From positions 1-64,000 of the forward strand of contig CAMJLD010000001.1 of NCBI GenBank assembly GCA_946406645.1: a stretch of DNA of 64,000 nucleotides, read 5' to 3'. The position numbers and the translations under genes are program-made. Source of the DNA: an uncultured Candidatus Saccharibacteria bacterium. Lineage in GTDB: Bacteria > Patescibacteriota > Saccharimonadia > Saccharimonadales > Saccharimonadaceae. Under the pieces are notes generated by a model. The model was given only the letters and a program-made list of their open reading frames with translations, made no database searches and was not told where the DNA came from. Position 1 is the first letter of the stretch; every line of letters starts with the position of its first letter. Shown here piece by piece: positions 7,224 to 16,026 of the stretch.

Positions 7224-9317
7224 ATGGCAGAAAAAGTTACAGACTTGTCCAAGTACCGCAATATCGGTATTATCGCGCATATCGACGCGGGCAAGACTAC
7301 GACCTCTGAGGCGATTCTTTATCGCACGGGTCTTAAACATAAAATTGACCTAGTTAAAGGCGACACCGGTGGTGCAACGACCGACTGGATGGAACAGGAA
7401 AAGGAACGTGGTATTACCATTACTTCCGCAGCTGTTACCGCCTACTGGAAGGGTCACAAGATTAACATTATTGATACCCCGGGACACATCGACTTTACCG
7501 CTGAGGTCGAGCGCTCTCTTCGCGTTCTCGACGGCGCAGTCGTCGTCTTCGATGGTAAGATGGGCGTCGAGGCTCAGTCCGAGACGGTTTGGCGCCAGGC
7601 TGATAAGTACGGCGTTCCACGCGTCTGCTTCATCAACAAGATCAATCAGATCGGTGGCGACTTCTACAAGTCTCTCGAATCTATTCACAAGCGTCTTTCG
7701 AAGAATGCCTTTGCAATTCATCTCCCAATCGGCTTCGAGAAGGATATCTGCGGCGTCGTCGACCTCATTACGATGAAGGCTTACACCTATAAGGATTACG
7801 CAGACCATGAGCTCGTTGAGGGTGATATCCCAGCTGACATGGTTGAGAAGGCTAAGAACTACCGCTCTATGCTCGTCGAGGAAGCTGTCCAGGCAGACGA
7901 AGCATTGATGGAAAAGTACTTCAGCGAAGGCGAAGAAGCTATTACTGAGGACGAACTCAAGAAAGCTCTCCGCAAGCGTGTTATCGATGGCCAGTTCTTC
8001 CTAGTCACCGGTGGCGATGGCCGCGGTGTTATCGTTGAGAAGGTCCTTGACCTCGTTACCGACTTCCTCCCAGCCCCTACTGATATTCCTGCCATTCTTG
8101 GCAAGAATCCTAAGACCGGCGAAGACATCGTTCGCCATAGCGATGAATCCGAACCACTTACTGCACTCGCATTCAAGATTGCTACTGACCCATTCGTCGG
8201 TAAGCTTATCTTCATCCGCGTTTACTCTGGTAAGCTCAGCTCTGGTAGCTATATTCTTAACGCTACTACGGGCGAAAAAGAGCGCGTTGGTCGTCTCGTT
8301 CGTATGTTCGCAGACAAGCGCGAAGATATCGAGTCTGTCGGCGCCGGCGATATTGCCGCTGTCGTAGGTCTCAAGGATACCACTACTGGTACCACCCTTT
8401 GCGATCCAGCGCATCCAATTCATCTCGAGTCTATCGACTTCCCAGATCCTCCAGTATCTATTGCTGTTGAGCCAAAGTCCAAAGCCGACCAGGAAAAGAT
8501 GGGTATCGGCCTCGGCAAGCTCGCAGAAGAGGATCCAACCTTCCGCGTTCACACTGACGAAGAAACCGGCCAGACCATTATTTCTGGTATGGGCGAGCTT
8601 CACCTCGATATCATTATCGACCGCTTGAAGCGCGAATTTAACGTTGAATGTAATACCGGTGAGCCACAGGTTGCCTACCGTGAGACTATTCGCGGCACCG
8701 CAGAAGCTCAGGGTAAGCATATCAAGCAGTCCGGTGGTCGTGGCCAGTACGGCGACGTTTGGGTCAAGTTCGAACCAAACGAAGCTGGCAAGGGCTTCGA
8801 ATTCGTCGACGCCATCAAGGGTGGCGTTGTCCCTCTCGAATACCGCAAGCCAGTTATGGAAGGTATCAAGGAAACCCTCGAAGGTGGCGTTATTGCTGGT
8901 TACCCAGTACTCGATGTCAAGGCTACGCTCTATGATGGTAGCTACCACGATGTCGACTCCTCTGAGCTCGCATTCCACCTTGCTGGTGTTCTCGCAACTC
9001 GCGAAGGTATCAAGAAGGCAAAACCAGTGCTCCTCGAGCCTGTTATGAAGATTGAAATCACAACCCCAGAAGACTTCATGGGTGATGTTATCGGCGACCT
9101 TAACAGCCGCCGTGGCCGCATCGATTCGATGGAAGACCGCGACAATGGCGTCAAGGTTATCACCGGCTTCGTGCCTCTCGCAAACATGTTTGGCTATACC
9201 TCGGATCTCCGTGGTATGTCCCAGGGCCGTGCAGCTTCTACTATGGAGCTCTTCGGTTACGAGGAAGTCCCACCAAACATCTCTGCTGAGATTATAGAGA
9301 AACGCAACGCTAAGTAA
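7224..9317 (+). CDS. fusA: Elongation factor G
   Basis: Ribosomal translocase GTPase, 697 aa, full length. G1 AHIDAGKTT (18-26), G2 ERGITITSA, G3 DTPGHIDF and G4 NKIN are present, followed by domains II-V through LRGMSQGRAASTMEL. The SD is AAAGGA. It has its own promoter and terminator, so it is separated from rpsL-rpsG and tuf by orphan genes. Confidence 0.99.
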   Translation: MAEKVTDLSKYRNIGIIAHIDAGKTTTSEAILYRTGLKHKIDLVKGDTGGATTDWMEQEKERGITITSAAVTAYWKGHKINIIDTPGHIDFTAEVERSLRVLDGAVVVFDGKMGVEAQSETVWRQADKYGVPRVCFINKINQIGGDFYKSLESIHKRLSKNAFAIHLPIGFEKDICGVVDLITMKAYTYKDYADHELVEGDIPADMVEKAKNYRSMLVEEAVQADEALMEKYFSEGEEAITEDELKKALRKRVIDGQFFLVTGGDGRGVIVEKVLDLVTDFLPAPTDIPAILGKNPKTGEDIVRHSDESEPLTALAFKIATDPFVGKLIFIRVYSGKLSSGSYILNATTGEKERVGRLVRMFADKREDIESVGAGDIAAVVGLKDTTTGTTLCDPAHPIHLESIDFPDPPVSIAVEPKSKADQEKMGIGLGKLAEEDPTFRVHTDEETGQTIISGMGELHLDIIIDRLKREFNVECNTGEPQVAYRETIRGTAEAQGKHIKQSGGRGQYGDVWVKFEPNEAGKGFEFVDAIKGGVVPLEYRKPVMEGIKETLEGGVIAGYPVLDVKATLYDGSYHDVDSSELAFHLAGVLATREGIKKAKPVLLEPVMKIEITTPEDFMGDVIGDLNSRRGRIDSMEDRDNGVKVITGFVPLANMFGYTSDLRGMSQGRAASTMELFGYEEVPPNISAEIIEKRNAK

Positions 9318-9328
9318 GCATCAAAATA

Positions 9329-9356
9329 GCTCCTCTTATTTAAAGGGGAGCTTTTT
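9329..9356. terminator. fusA terminator, usable from both sides
   Basis: AGCTCCTC pairs with GGGGAGCT (9345-9352), followed by TTTTT. It also sits just after the stop of the converging gene at 9363. Confidence 0.8.
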
Positions 9357-9362
9357 GAGGCT

Positions 9363-9857
9363 TTAAACCATTCGTCTATAAAGGACCAGTTCGAGCGCTA
9401 CGAGATTTTCACCTGCTATATCGGCGGCAATGAACTCTTCGTTAGTATTAGTGCACGCGAATTTCTGCTGGTAGATATTCCCGGAAGCCATCTTGTCATA
9501 GTAAGGAAATGAAGCCCAGCAATCCTCTATGCGACGCTCGAAAGTCAAAGGCTGACCCATAGAGATATAAACTAGCTTTTCCGCAGTTCTGAAATCTCCG
9601 GAAATAGTGCCATCGAGCCTAAGAACCTCAACGACGAAAGCGAAACAGCCAAGCTTTTCGATTGCATTCTCGAAAGGCTTAGGAAGCAGATTTTTGTAAC
9701 ACTTCGCAAAGCGATAAGTGTTTACTCCGGCTCTTGCTTCGGGGGGATTTACTTCGGTGATACGTGTCTGGGGCGGAAAGACGACAATCTCTCCGTGCTC
9801 CTCGAAAAACTCGGGAGAAACCGTGATAACCTCGGTGCATTCAATTACATTTCCCAT
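9363..9857 (-). CDS. Orphan, family B
   Basis: 164 aa, not recognised. Start MGNVIECTE chosen for TTTAGGAGGTCTATT. Family B signature: VSPEFFEEHGEIVVFPP near the N-terminus, a helical segment before CFAFVVEV, and a short C-terminal block IAGENLVALELVLYRR. These match VTPEFF...VIPP and PSGYDLLELKMRR in the next gene. Extended -10 TGCTATAAT lies upstream on the minus strand. Confidence 0.75.
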   Translation of the reverse strand: MGNVIECTEVITVSPEFFEEHGEIVVFPPQTRITEVNPPEARAGVNTYRFAKCYKNLLPKPFENAIEKLGCFAFVVEVLRLDGTISGDFRTAEKLVYISMGQPLTFERRIEDCWASFPYYDKMASGNIYQQKFACTNTNEEFIAADIAGENLVALELVLYRRMV

Positions 9858-9947
9858 AATAGACCTCCTAAACAACAATTTACCTAACGGGGCGTAATCT
9901 ATGTATATTATAGCACAAACAGCACAAAAAGTCAATGAGCATCAAAA

Positions 9948-10002
9948 ATCCACCCCTGTTTAAGGGGTGGATTAGAAAACCCACCCGAACAGGGGTGGGT
10001 TT
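9948..10002 (-). terminator. Two overlapping hairpins with alternative pairing
   Basis: Hairpin 1: AATCCACCCCT/AGGGGTGGATT (9948-9973). Hairpin 2: AAACCCACCC/GGGTGGGTTT (9977-10002). CCACCCCTGTT of hairpin 1 is also perfectly complementary to AACAGGGGTGG of hairpin 2, so three folds compete. It ends the 10008 gene. Confidence 0.7.
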
Positions 10003-10007
10003 AAGGT

Positions 10008-11156
10008 TTAGAGCTTTCCTCGACGCATCTTCAGCTCGAGCAGGTCGTAGCCGCTAGGATCGTCAATTCGTACGGCTTTTTCCTCGGTATCGAAAATACC
10101 ACCATAAAAGCGCGCATTGGAGCCATTAATCGTAACTCTGTAACCACCGAGGGTTAAGTCCGGATAGAACTTAACTTCGCCGTAGTGGCTATCGGGGTAG
10201 CCCGTAAGGCTAGCGCGGAAATTAGTGTGGACTTCGAGCTTAGCCTGATTGCCAGGCACAATCACGACGGTAATAACGGGGATATAAGCCGACATACCAT
10301 TGCATATGCCATTATCAATGGCAAAGACGAAGTATTTATCCCTGACGCTGTCTAGATACGTTTTAAAGTCTTCCGTAACGAATGGATCGATATTCTCGAC
10401 GATTTTTGCGTAGGGCCAGTCTTTTGGTAGCTTCCCTGAAACGGGGAGGTTATCGTCTGGCACTAACTCGATGCTTCCGGATTCCGCGAGCATATCTTTG
10501 GAGATTGTAAGCTCGCTATCAGGCGTTGCAAAAATGGTGACTCCTTCACGCTTTTCGGGCTCGAAGACGTCTAGCCTCGACTGAATAAAAGTGGCAATCT
10601 CCTTTGCAAGCGCACCGAGACCCTTGTCGTCGATAACCTCGAGGGTTAATTCGTCGAGGTCCTCTAGCTTGAAGCGAGAGCTGCTAAAGCTGACATCTTT
10701 GCCGACTTTGATGACATGATCGTTGTATCGATAGGTGCTATATTGGCCGCAATCGCTATATTTAATCATGCCCAGATATCGGTCCCCGTCTTTTTCTTCG
10801 TCTGGTATCAGGCTCGCCCAAACGTCATCCTTGTACCACTTCAATGTGACGCTAGGCGCAGTTGAAATGAAGATATGAATATGGAATGAGCGCTTCATGC
10901 AATCAAAGGCGTAACCGAATGTGAATAGGTTGTTCTCCTCGACGATTCGCTTTAGCTCGGGCGAGATGAACCGGTCAACGTTTTTGAAGACCGTACACTC
11001 GCATTCTTTTATAGCGCATTCGGCAAGCACGGCTCGCGTGGCACCGCCTCTTCCGCCAAGAGAATATACATCTTTTGGCGGGATGACCGTGACTTTGTCT
11101 GAATGTTTCTGGAAAAACTCCGGCGTGACGATAACGTCCTTGTTTTGATAACTCAT
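10008..11156 (-). CDS. Orphan, family B tandem two-domain protein
   Basis: 382 aa, not recognised, the largest family B member. Two copies of the domain are visible: VIVTPEFFQKHSDKVTVIPP (from about residue 7) with FISPELKRIVEENNLFTFGY, and LTISKDMLAESGSIELVPD (from about 226) with FVTEDFKTYLDSVRDKYFVFAI. The C-terminal block is PSGYDLLELKMRRG. Start MSYQNKD follows TTAGGAGGTTTTTT. Each copy looks like a beta-rich domain around one helix; no catalytic motif is apparent. Confidence 0.75.
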   Translation of the reverse strand: MSYQNKDVIVTPEFFQKHSDKVTVIPPKDVYSLGGRGGATRAVLAECAIKECECTVFKNVDRFISPELKRIVEENNLFTFGYAFDCMKRSFHIHIFISTAPSVTLKWYKDDVWASLIPDEEKDGDRYLGMIKYSDCGQYSTYRYNDHVIKVGKDVSFSSSRFKLEDLDELTLEVIDDKGLGALAKEIATFIQSRLDVFEPEKREGVTIFATPDSELTISKDMLAESGSIELVPDDNLPVSGKLPKDWPYAKIVENIDPFVTEDFKTYLDSVRDKYFVFAIDNGICNGMSAYIPVITVVIVPGNQAKLEVHTNFRASLTGYPDSHYGEVKFYPDLTLGGYRVTINGSNARFYGGIFDTEEKAVRIDDPSGYDLLELKMRRGKL

Positions 11157-11227
11157 AAAAAACCTCCTAATGTGCGACAATATAGTATCCCAACACTATA
11201 TCACTAATCTGAAAAAAGTCAAAGAAA

Positions 11228-11249
11228 AACCACCCTCGAAAGGGTGGTT
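11228..11249 (-). terminator. Terminator
   Basis: AACCACCCT (11228-11236), CGAA loop, AGGGTGGTT (11241-11249), with a T-run on the minus strand. Confidence 0.85.
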
Positions 11250-11263
11250 GGAGTTGGATGCTC

Positions 11264-11809
11264 CTAGCGGTCAGAGCAGGAAAGGAGTCTCATGCTAGTC
11301 GCCAACATGTCCATTCCGGTTGTATCCAAAATTGTCGCACTTGCGCAGCTCGAATCGAGATTACACTCGAACTCGCCCTTACGACCAGTGGCAATTACGT
11401 TTCCGTGGATATCAGAAAGGATGTAGAATCGATCCCAAATGAATATCCTCGCAAATTCTCCATTGTTATGCTCGGGGTAATAATCAGCCTCGAACTTTTT
11501 GTCGGGGATAAAAACCTTATATTCGTGATTTTTATCGACAAAAATCTCAACTGACGGTTTCTTAGAGATAACAACGCTGACCTCAGAGTCCTCAGGATGG
11601 AAGATAGGAACAGATCTATAAGCAAAAGCAAAATATTTCCCGAAAGCGATCTCACTCTCGACATCCCTTGTCACGAACGGCTTATAATCCGCGAGAATGA
11701 TGATGTCCCTCGGATTCTGTCCGTATTTATCTCCGCGAAGATAATATACGCCTTTGTGTCGCGCAAGAAATTTACTGTTCAGAGTAATTTTCTTCCATTT
11801 TGATCTCAT
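11264..11809 (-). CDS. Orphan, family B
   Basis: 181 aa, not recognised. Start MRSKWKK follows TTAGGAGGTGATTCAG. Family B landmarks: LNSKFLARHKGVYYLRG, then PFVTRDVESEIAFGKYFAFAY (compare PFVTEDFKTYLDS...YFVFAI in the 10008 protein) and C-terminal DTTGMDMLATSM. Monocistronic, with its own -10 TGCTATATT and terminator. Confidence 0.75.
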   Translation of the reverse strand: MRSKWKKITLNSKFLARHKGVYYLRGDKYGQNPRDIIILADYKPFVTRDVESEIAFGKYFAFAYRSVPIFHPEDSEVSVVISKKPSVEIFVDKNHEYKVFIPDKKFEADYYPEHNNGEFARIFIWDRFYILSDIHGNVIATGRKGEFECNLDSSCASATILDTTGMDMLATSMRLLSCSDR

Positions 11810-11904
11810 CTGAATCACCTCCTAATGTACGTAGAATAAGTCAAACTCTATCGCGCAAATATAGCACAGAAATCATCAGTAGTCAAAGGGGTGGGCATGA
11901 AAAA

Positions 11905-11925
11905 TCCGCCCCGGAATGGGGCGGA
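11905..11925 (-). terminator. Terminator
   Basis: TCCGCCCC (11905-11912) pairs with GGGGCGGA (11918-11925), T-run on the minus strand. Confidence 0.8.
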
Positions 11926-11932
11926 CGACTTC

Positions 11933-12514
11933 TTAGCAGCCTTGGTAGTCCTCTACAGAACCGCCGCAGTGGCAATCGGAACATTCACCGTTGCATTTCT
12001 CGCGCGTATCGATGTTGTCAATCATGTAGTAAGTATACCCGGAGGGGTTCCGAACCTTGATTAACATCTGACTATCGTCGGGGATCTCGATAATAGCGCT
12101 GGGGCGCACGGTCGTAGAGATGTCGTCGTAGAGCATGAACTCAATCTGACCCTCATAGAAGTAAAACCGTAAGATAAGCTTATCCTCTTCGCCTTCACGG
12201 TAAGATGCTACGCAGATGGATTCTAAAAAAGGCTTCAGGAAAACGCCGTTTTCATCGAGGAAGTGCTCAGGTATAATGCCAAGCTTCTCGAAAAGCACGC
12301 GCGCCTCGTCGGACTTCTTTACGAACTCAGAAAACGGCTTAAAACCATCTGTAAAAATAAATTTATAGGGCCGAGTATCTTCGTCTCTAGAGCCGCTCGC
12401 GATATAGACCTCATAAGACTGGTCTTCTTCCCAGAAATCATCTGGCTCAAAATTGATAAGCTTGCAGGGAGTGAGCGGCCTCTTGCTAAGTTTGTCTTTG
12501 TCTAAATGTACCAT
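11933..12514 (-). CDS. Orphan, divergent family B, cysteine-rich tail
   Basis: 193 aa, not recognised. Start MVHLDKDKL follows CCAAGGAGGTGCAAA. The middle FKPFSEFVKKSDEARVLFEKLG and the late NPSGYTYYMIDNI block place it with family B. It ends in a tail with CxxxCxxCxC spacing plus a final Cys (about residues 176-193), a possible metal site not seen in its paralogs. -10 TGCTATAAA upstream on the minus strand. Confidence 0.7.
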   Translation of the reverse strand: MVHLDKDKLSKRPLTPCKLINFEPDDFWEEDQSYEVYIASGSRDEDTRPYKFIFTDGFKPFSEFVKKSDEARVLFEKLGIIPEHFLDENGVFLKPFLESICVASYREGEEDKLILRFYFYEGQIEFMLYDDISTTVRPSAIIEIPDDSQMLIKVRNPSGYTYYMIDNIDTREKCNGECSDCHCGGSVEDYQGC

Positions 12515-12675
12515 TTTGCACCTCCTTGGTGTGAAATATCTTATCTTTATAGCATAAAACCGCAATAGAATCGAGCATAAGCGCAAAAAAACGAATAGAA
12601 ATTCAATATCAATACGACGAGATTGGTCTGTTATCGAAAACGCAAAATTTCAACGAAAAAACAGATAAAAAGCGC

Positions 12676-12704
12676 TTTACTTTATTTGCAGAATCGTATA
12701 AAAT
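12676..12704 (+). promoter_or_regulatory. tuf promoter
   Basis: TTTACT (12676-12681), 17-nt spacer, TAAAAT (12699-12704). The -10 could also be read two bases earlier as TATAAA. Confidence 0.6.
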
Positions 12705-12718
12705 ATACGCATATATAG

Positions 12719-12766
12719 CTTTGGGCTGGTTAATATTAGTGCCCAAAATTATTAAAATAATAAGGA
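12719..12766 (+). promoter_or_regulatory. Leader motif shared with fusA
   Basis: GGGC...GCCC can close a small stem, followed by AAAATTATTAAAATAATAAGGA. Similar to 7171-7217 base for base over most of its length. Confidence 0.5.
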
Positions 12767-12779
12767 GAATAATAAAACT

Positions 12780-13961
12780 ATGGCAGATTTTGACCGTAGC
12801 AAACCGCATATCAATGTCGGTACCATGGGTCACGTTGACCACGGTAAAACTACTTTGACTGCTGCTATCACCGCTGTTCTCGCGAAGAAACTTCCTTCCG
12901 AGATCAACAAGCCAGTCGCTTACGACCAGATCGATAACGCTCCAGAGGAAAAGGCTCGTGGTATTACCATCGCTACTTCCCACCAGGAGTACGAATCTGA
13001 GAAGCGTCACTACGCTCACGTCGACATGCCAGGCCACGCCGACTACATTAAGAACATGATCACCGGTGCTGCTCAGGTTGATGGTGCTATTCTCGTCGTT
13101 GCTGCTAACGATGGTGCACTTCCACAGACCCGCGAGCACGTGCTTCTTGCTCACCAGGTGAACGTTCCAAAGATCATCGTCTTCTTGAACAAGATGGACC
13201 TCGCTGATCCTGACCTCGTCGAACTCGTCGAGGAAGATATCCGCGACCTTCTCGAGAAGAACGGTTTCGATCGCAACTGCCCAATCATCAAGGGTTCCGC
13301 AACCAAGGCTCTCGAAGGCGATCCAGCCAACGAAGACGCTGTCATGGAACTCGTCAAGGCTATGGACGAATACTTCGATATTCCAGAGCATGATCTCGAC
13401 AAGCCATTCTTGATGCCAATCGAGGATGTCTTCTCCATTAAGGGTCGTGGTACTGTCGCTACTGGTCGTATCGAACAAGGTACCGTCCACATCAACGACG
13501 AAGTCGAAATCGTCGGTCTTAAGGACACTCAGAAGTCTGTCGTTACCGGTATCGAGGCCTTCCACAAGACTCTCGATCAGGGTCAGGCAGGTGACAACGC
13601 TGGTCTTCTTCTCCGCGGTATTGAGCGCGAGCAGATTGAGCGTGGTCAGGTTATTGCTAAGCCAGGTTCCATCACCCCACATACTGAGTTTGAGGGCCAG
13701 GTTTACATCTTGAAGAAGGAAGAAGGCGGTCGCCACACTCCATTCTCCAACGGCTACAAGCCACAGTTCTACTTCCGCACCACCGATGTTACTGGTGAGG
13801 TCGAACTTCCAAAGGACAAAGAGATTGTCATGCCTGGTGATACCGTCACCTTCAGCGTCAAGCTCAATGCTCCAATCGCTATGAACGACAATGACCGCTT
13901 CGCTATCCGCGAAGGTGGCCGCACCGTCGGTTCTGGTGTTGTTACTAAGATTGTTAAGTAA
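12780..13961 (+). CDS. tuf: Elongation factor Tu
   Basis: GTPase that delivers aminoacyl-tRNA, 393 aa, full length. G1 GHVDHGKTT (17-25), switch I RGITI (60-64), G3 DMPGHADY and G4 NKMD are present, followed by the two barrel domains to [11 protein letters not shown]. It stands alone between orphan clusters B and C with its own promoter and terminator. A and T synonymous choices are few, as expected for a highly expressed gene. Confidence 0.99.
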   Translation: MADFDRSKPHINVGTMGHVDHGKTTLTAAITAVLAKKLPSEINKPVAYDQIDNAPEEKARGITIATSHQEYESEKRHYAHVDMPGHADYIKNMITGAAQVDGAILVVAANDGALPQTREHVLLAHQVNVPKIIVFLNKMDLADPDLVELVEEDIRDLLEKNGFDRNCPIIKGSATKALEGDPANEDAVMELVKAMDEYFDIPEHDLDKPFLMPIEDVFSIKGRGTVATGRIEQGTVHINDEVEIVGLKDTQKSVVTGIEAFHKTLDQGQAGDNAGLLLRGIEREQIERGQVIAKPGSITPHTEFEGQVYILKKEEGGRHTPFSNGYKPQFYFRTTDVTGEVELPKDKEIVMPGDTVTFSVKLNAPIAMNDNDRFAIREGGRTVGSGVVTKIVK

Positions 13962-13981
13962 TTAACTCTTTATAACGCAAA

Positions 13982-14009
13982 AAATCCGCCTGAAAATGGC
14001 GGATTTTTG
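13982..14009 (+). terminator. tuf terminator
   Basis: AAATCCGCC, seven-base loop, GGCGGATTTTTG. Confidence 0.85.
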
Positions 14010-14019
14010 TTGCCATGAA

Positions 14020-14042
14020 AAATCCCCCGAAATGGGGGATTT
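14020..14042 (-). terminator. Terminator
   Basis: AAATCCCCC (14020-14028) pairs with GGGGGATTT (14034-14042); it serves the 14045 gene. Confidence 0.8.
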
Positions 14043-14044
14043 AA

Positions 14045-14578
14045 TCATTCTGGAGCTTTACCGGTGATAAATTGTTCAATCAAGTGTGAGCCGACACGCA
14101 ATTCCTCTCTGAAATTAATTATATCCGCATTGGGACATAGAATATCGAAAGCGACCCCACTCTTTGTAGAATAGGGCAAATCACACTTGTTATCCTTCAG
14201 CTTGAACGTCGCAATAGGGAGATCGGGCTTTGTGATATCCCAATAGCAAATCGCGTCAGCCAAACCATGGTCCTCAAAAGAGTAAGCTCTGTCTTCGAGA
14301 AAATTGAAGTCTTTCTTGCTGCAGAAAGATTTAAACTTCTTGTACTGATACCGATGAAGGACATAATATATGCCGTTCTTTTCGACAATTCCAACCAGAT
14401 TAGTACCATCAATCGTACCGCAAGCGCGAGATACGGCATGGACGGTCTGGAATAACTCACCCATGTCCTCAATTCCGCACTCGTCGGACTCGAAATGGTC
14501 GTGGCGCTTGAATAACTTGCAGAAATCGGCCAATAATCTTGAATCGAAAGTGTTTACGGATACATAACTGTAGCTCAT
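14045..14578 (-). CDS. Orphan, family C
   Basis: 177 aa, not recognised. Start MSYSYVSV follows TTTGGAGGTTACACT. Family C signature in the second half: YSFEDHGLADAICYWDITKPDLPIATFKL, matching YSREKHGRADEIYIWDKKTSFHTVVNIL in the 15225 protein and YSESDLGIADSVQIWMKHGT in the 14686 protein. A strand pair with YVL/YAY precedes it. Monocistronic. Confidence 0.75.
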   Translation of the reverse strand: MSYSYVSVNTFDSRLLADFCKLFKRHDHFESDECGIEDMGELFQTVHAVSRACGTIDGTNLVGIVEKNGIYYVLHRYQYKKFKSFCSKKDFNFLEDRAYSFEDHGLADAICYWDITKPDLPIATFKLKDNKCDLPYSTKSGVAFDILCPNADIINFREELRVGSHLIEQFITGKAPE

Positions 14579-14657
14579 AGTGTAACCTCCAAAAAAATAA
14601 ATGTGCGCGCGAAGCGATAGATAGATTATGCCATAAATAAGCTGAAGCGTCAATAAA

Positions 14658-14684
14658 AATATCCCCCGAGTTACGGGGGATATT
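14658..14684 (-). terminator. Terminator
   Basis: AATATCCCCCG pairs with CGGGGGATATT; minus-strand T-run follows. Confidence 0.8.
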
Positions 14685-14685
14685 A

Positions 14686-15228
14686 CTAGTTAGGACCGAA
14701 CGCTTCATCGGGGAATCCGACGAGCTGGTAAGGCTCCCAATGCTTAATTCCGAGAAGCGAATCCAAGCGACGATGGTCTTCCAGAAAGACCGCAAAATAC
14801 GCAATCTGTTCGGCGGGTAAATCGAAAAAAATCGAATAATTATCAAGCACGATATACAAATCTCTATCCAGATGGCCGGTCTCAATATGCGCGACTTCAT
14901 CTTTCCGAGTACCATGCTTCATCCATATCTGGACGCTATCTGCGATTCCCAAATCAGACTCGCTGTAGCAGAATTTTGGTTCAGGATCGCGCTCGAGAAT
15001 GCCATCAAGATTCAAAGTAGCATATTCACTCGAGAATGCATACGCATACTTGCCCTTAGCTGCAATAGGAATTAGACGGTTCTTGCGCGCCTTCTGGAAC
15101 CCATAATCGCGAATCATCCGGGTAAGATACTGGGCAACATCGTCTAGCGTCTTCAGCTCTAAATCATGCTTATCGCAATATTTCTTCAAGGACCAAGAGC
15201 TGACTTCAGTGGGTATTCCATTTCTCAT
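14686..15228 (-). CDS. Orphan, family C
   Basis: 180 aa, not recognised. It overlaps the upstream gene by ATGA and has a GAAGGAGGT site inside it, so translation is probably coupled. Shares the Y-S-x5-G-x-AD-x2-x-W core (near residue 92) and the earlier helix DDVAQYLTRMIRDYG (compare HDIGRVLKMIQRAGE next door), followed by a NRLIPIAAKGKYAYAF strand pair. Confidence 0.75.
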   Translation of the reverse strand: MRNGIPTEVSSWSLKKYCDKHDLELKTLDDVAQYLTRMIRDYGFQKARKNRLIPIAAKGKYAYAFSSEYATLNLDGILERDPEPKFCYSESDLGIADSVQIWMKHGTRKDEVAHIETGHLDRDLYIVLDNYSIFFDLPAEQIAYFAVFLEDHRRLDSLLGIKHWEPYQLVGFPDEAFGPN

Positions 15229-15809
15229 GTCTTACCTCCTTCGCCCATCAAGGCTGCAGCGAATTCTTTGTCGTAAAACATCAAGGCATCTGCGATATAA
15301 CCTATCTGATCATAATAGGCCCGGAAACCCAGAAATAGGCCATAATCGCGCGCCACTAGGCTATAGTAGAAGTCGTTAGCCTTCAAAATATTCACGACAG
15401 TATGGAAACTCGTTTTCTTGTCCCAGATATAAATTTCATCGGCTCGACCATGCTTCTCTCTGGAATATGGCTCCGATTGGCTCACCAGATAGCCAAGCCC
15501 ATAATCGACGTTCATCTCGCGCGTCCGAGGCACGTCGCACGCTCGAAATGGATAGAGTTTGCCAGAATACTTATCTCTAGAGATCTCGCCGCCGCCGATA
15601 CGAACATTGATAATGAGGCGATTCTCGTTAGCGTCCGTAATTTCGCCCGCGCGTTGAATCATCTTCAAAACGCGTCCAATGTCGTGAATAGTGGGTGGCA
15701 TATATAGCTCCGGCTCTAGAGAATGCGCCTTTGCATAGGCCTTATAGAAATCCGCAATAATGCCATTCCCAAGATAATCACTAAGCTTTAAAACATCTGA
15801 ATCCGACAT
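15225..15809 (-). CDS. Orphan, family C
   Basis: 194 aa, not recognised, first gene of the pair 15225-14686. Landmarks in order: helix IHDIGRVLKMIQRAGE, strands NRLIINVRIGGG, signature YSREKHGRADEIYIWD, then YSLVARDYGLFLGFRAYYDQIGYIADAL, which resembles the tail of the 14686 protein (YIVLDNYSIFFDLPAEQIAYFA). The SD is TTAGGAGGT; a TTGACT lies far upstream on the minus strand. Confidence 0.75.
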   Translation of the reverse strand: MSDSDVLKLSDYLGNGIIADFYKAYAKAHSLEPELYMPPTIHDIGRVLKMIQRAGEITDANENRLIINVRIGGGEISRDKYSGKLYPFRACDVPRTREMNVDYGLGYLVSQSEPYSREKHGRADEIYIWDKKTSFHTVVNILKANDFYYSLVARDYGLFLGFRAYYDQIGYIADALMFYDKEFAAALMGEGGKT

Positions 15810-15902
15810 AAAAAACCTCCTAACTTTAAAGTGCTCACTATAAGTGTTATTCTAAATATCCTAAATATCAGGCTTCGAGTCAAGCATAAACAGAGAATGG
15901 GA

Positions 15903-15930
15903 TTGACAAAATGCGCGAAACCTGTATAAT
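15903..15930 (+). promoter_or_regulatory. rpsJ promoter
   Basis: TTGACA (15903-15908), 16-nt spacer, TATAAT (15925-15930): both hexamers are consensus. Confidence 0.85.
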
Positions 15931-15936
15931 AATCAC

Positions 15937-16020
15937 ATACATATTAAATTGCCGCGAAAAACTCGTGGACGCCCCGTCTAGGTGGTATCCGAGGTTACGC
16001 GGTCGTAAAGAAAGGATATA
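15937..16020 (+). promoter_or_regulatory. Structured rpsJ leader
   Basis: Nested pairings are visible: CCGCG (15952-15956) with CGCGG (15998-16002); CTCG (15962-15965) with CGAG (15990-15993); GACG with CGTC (15968-15978). The position fits a ribosomal-protein autoregulatory leader, but it does not match one I can name. Confidence 0.5.
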
Positions 16021-16026
16021 TTCCAA

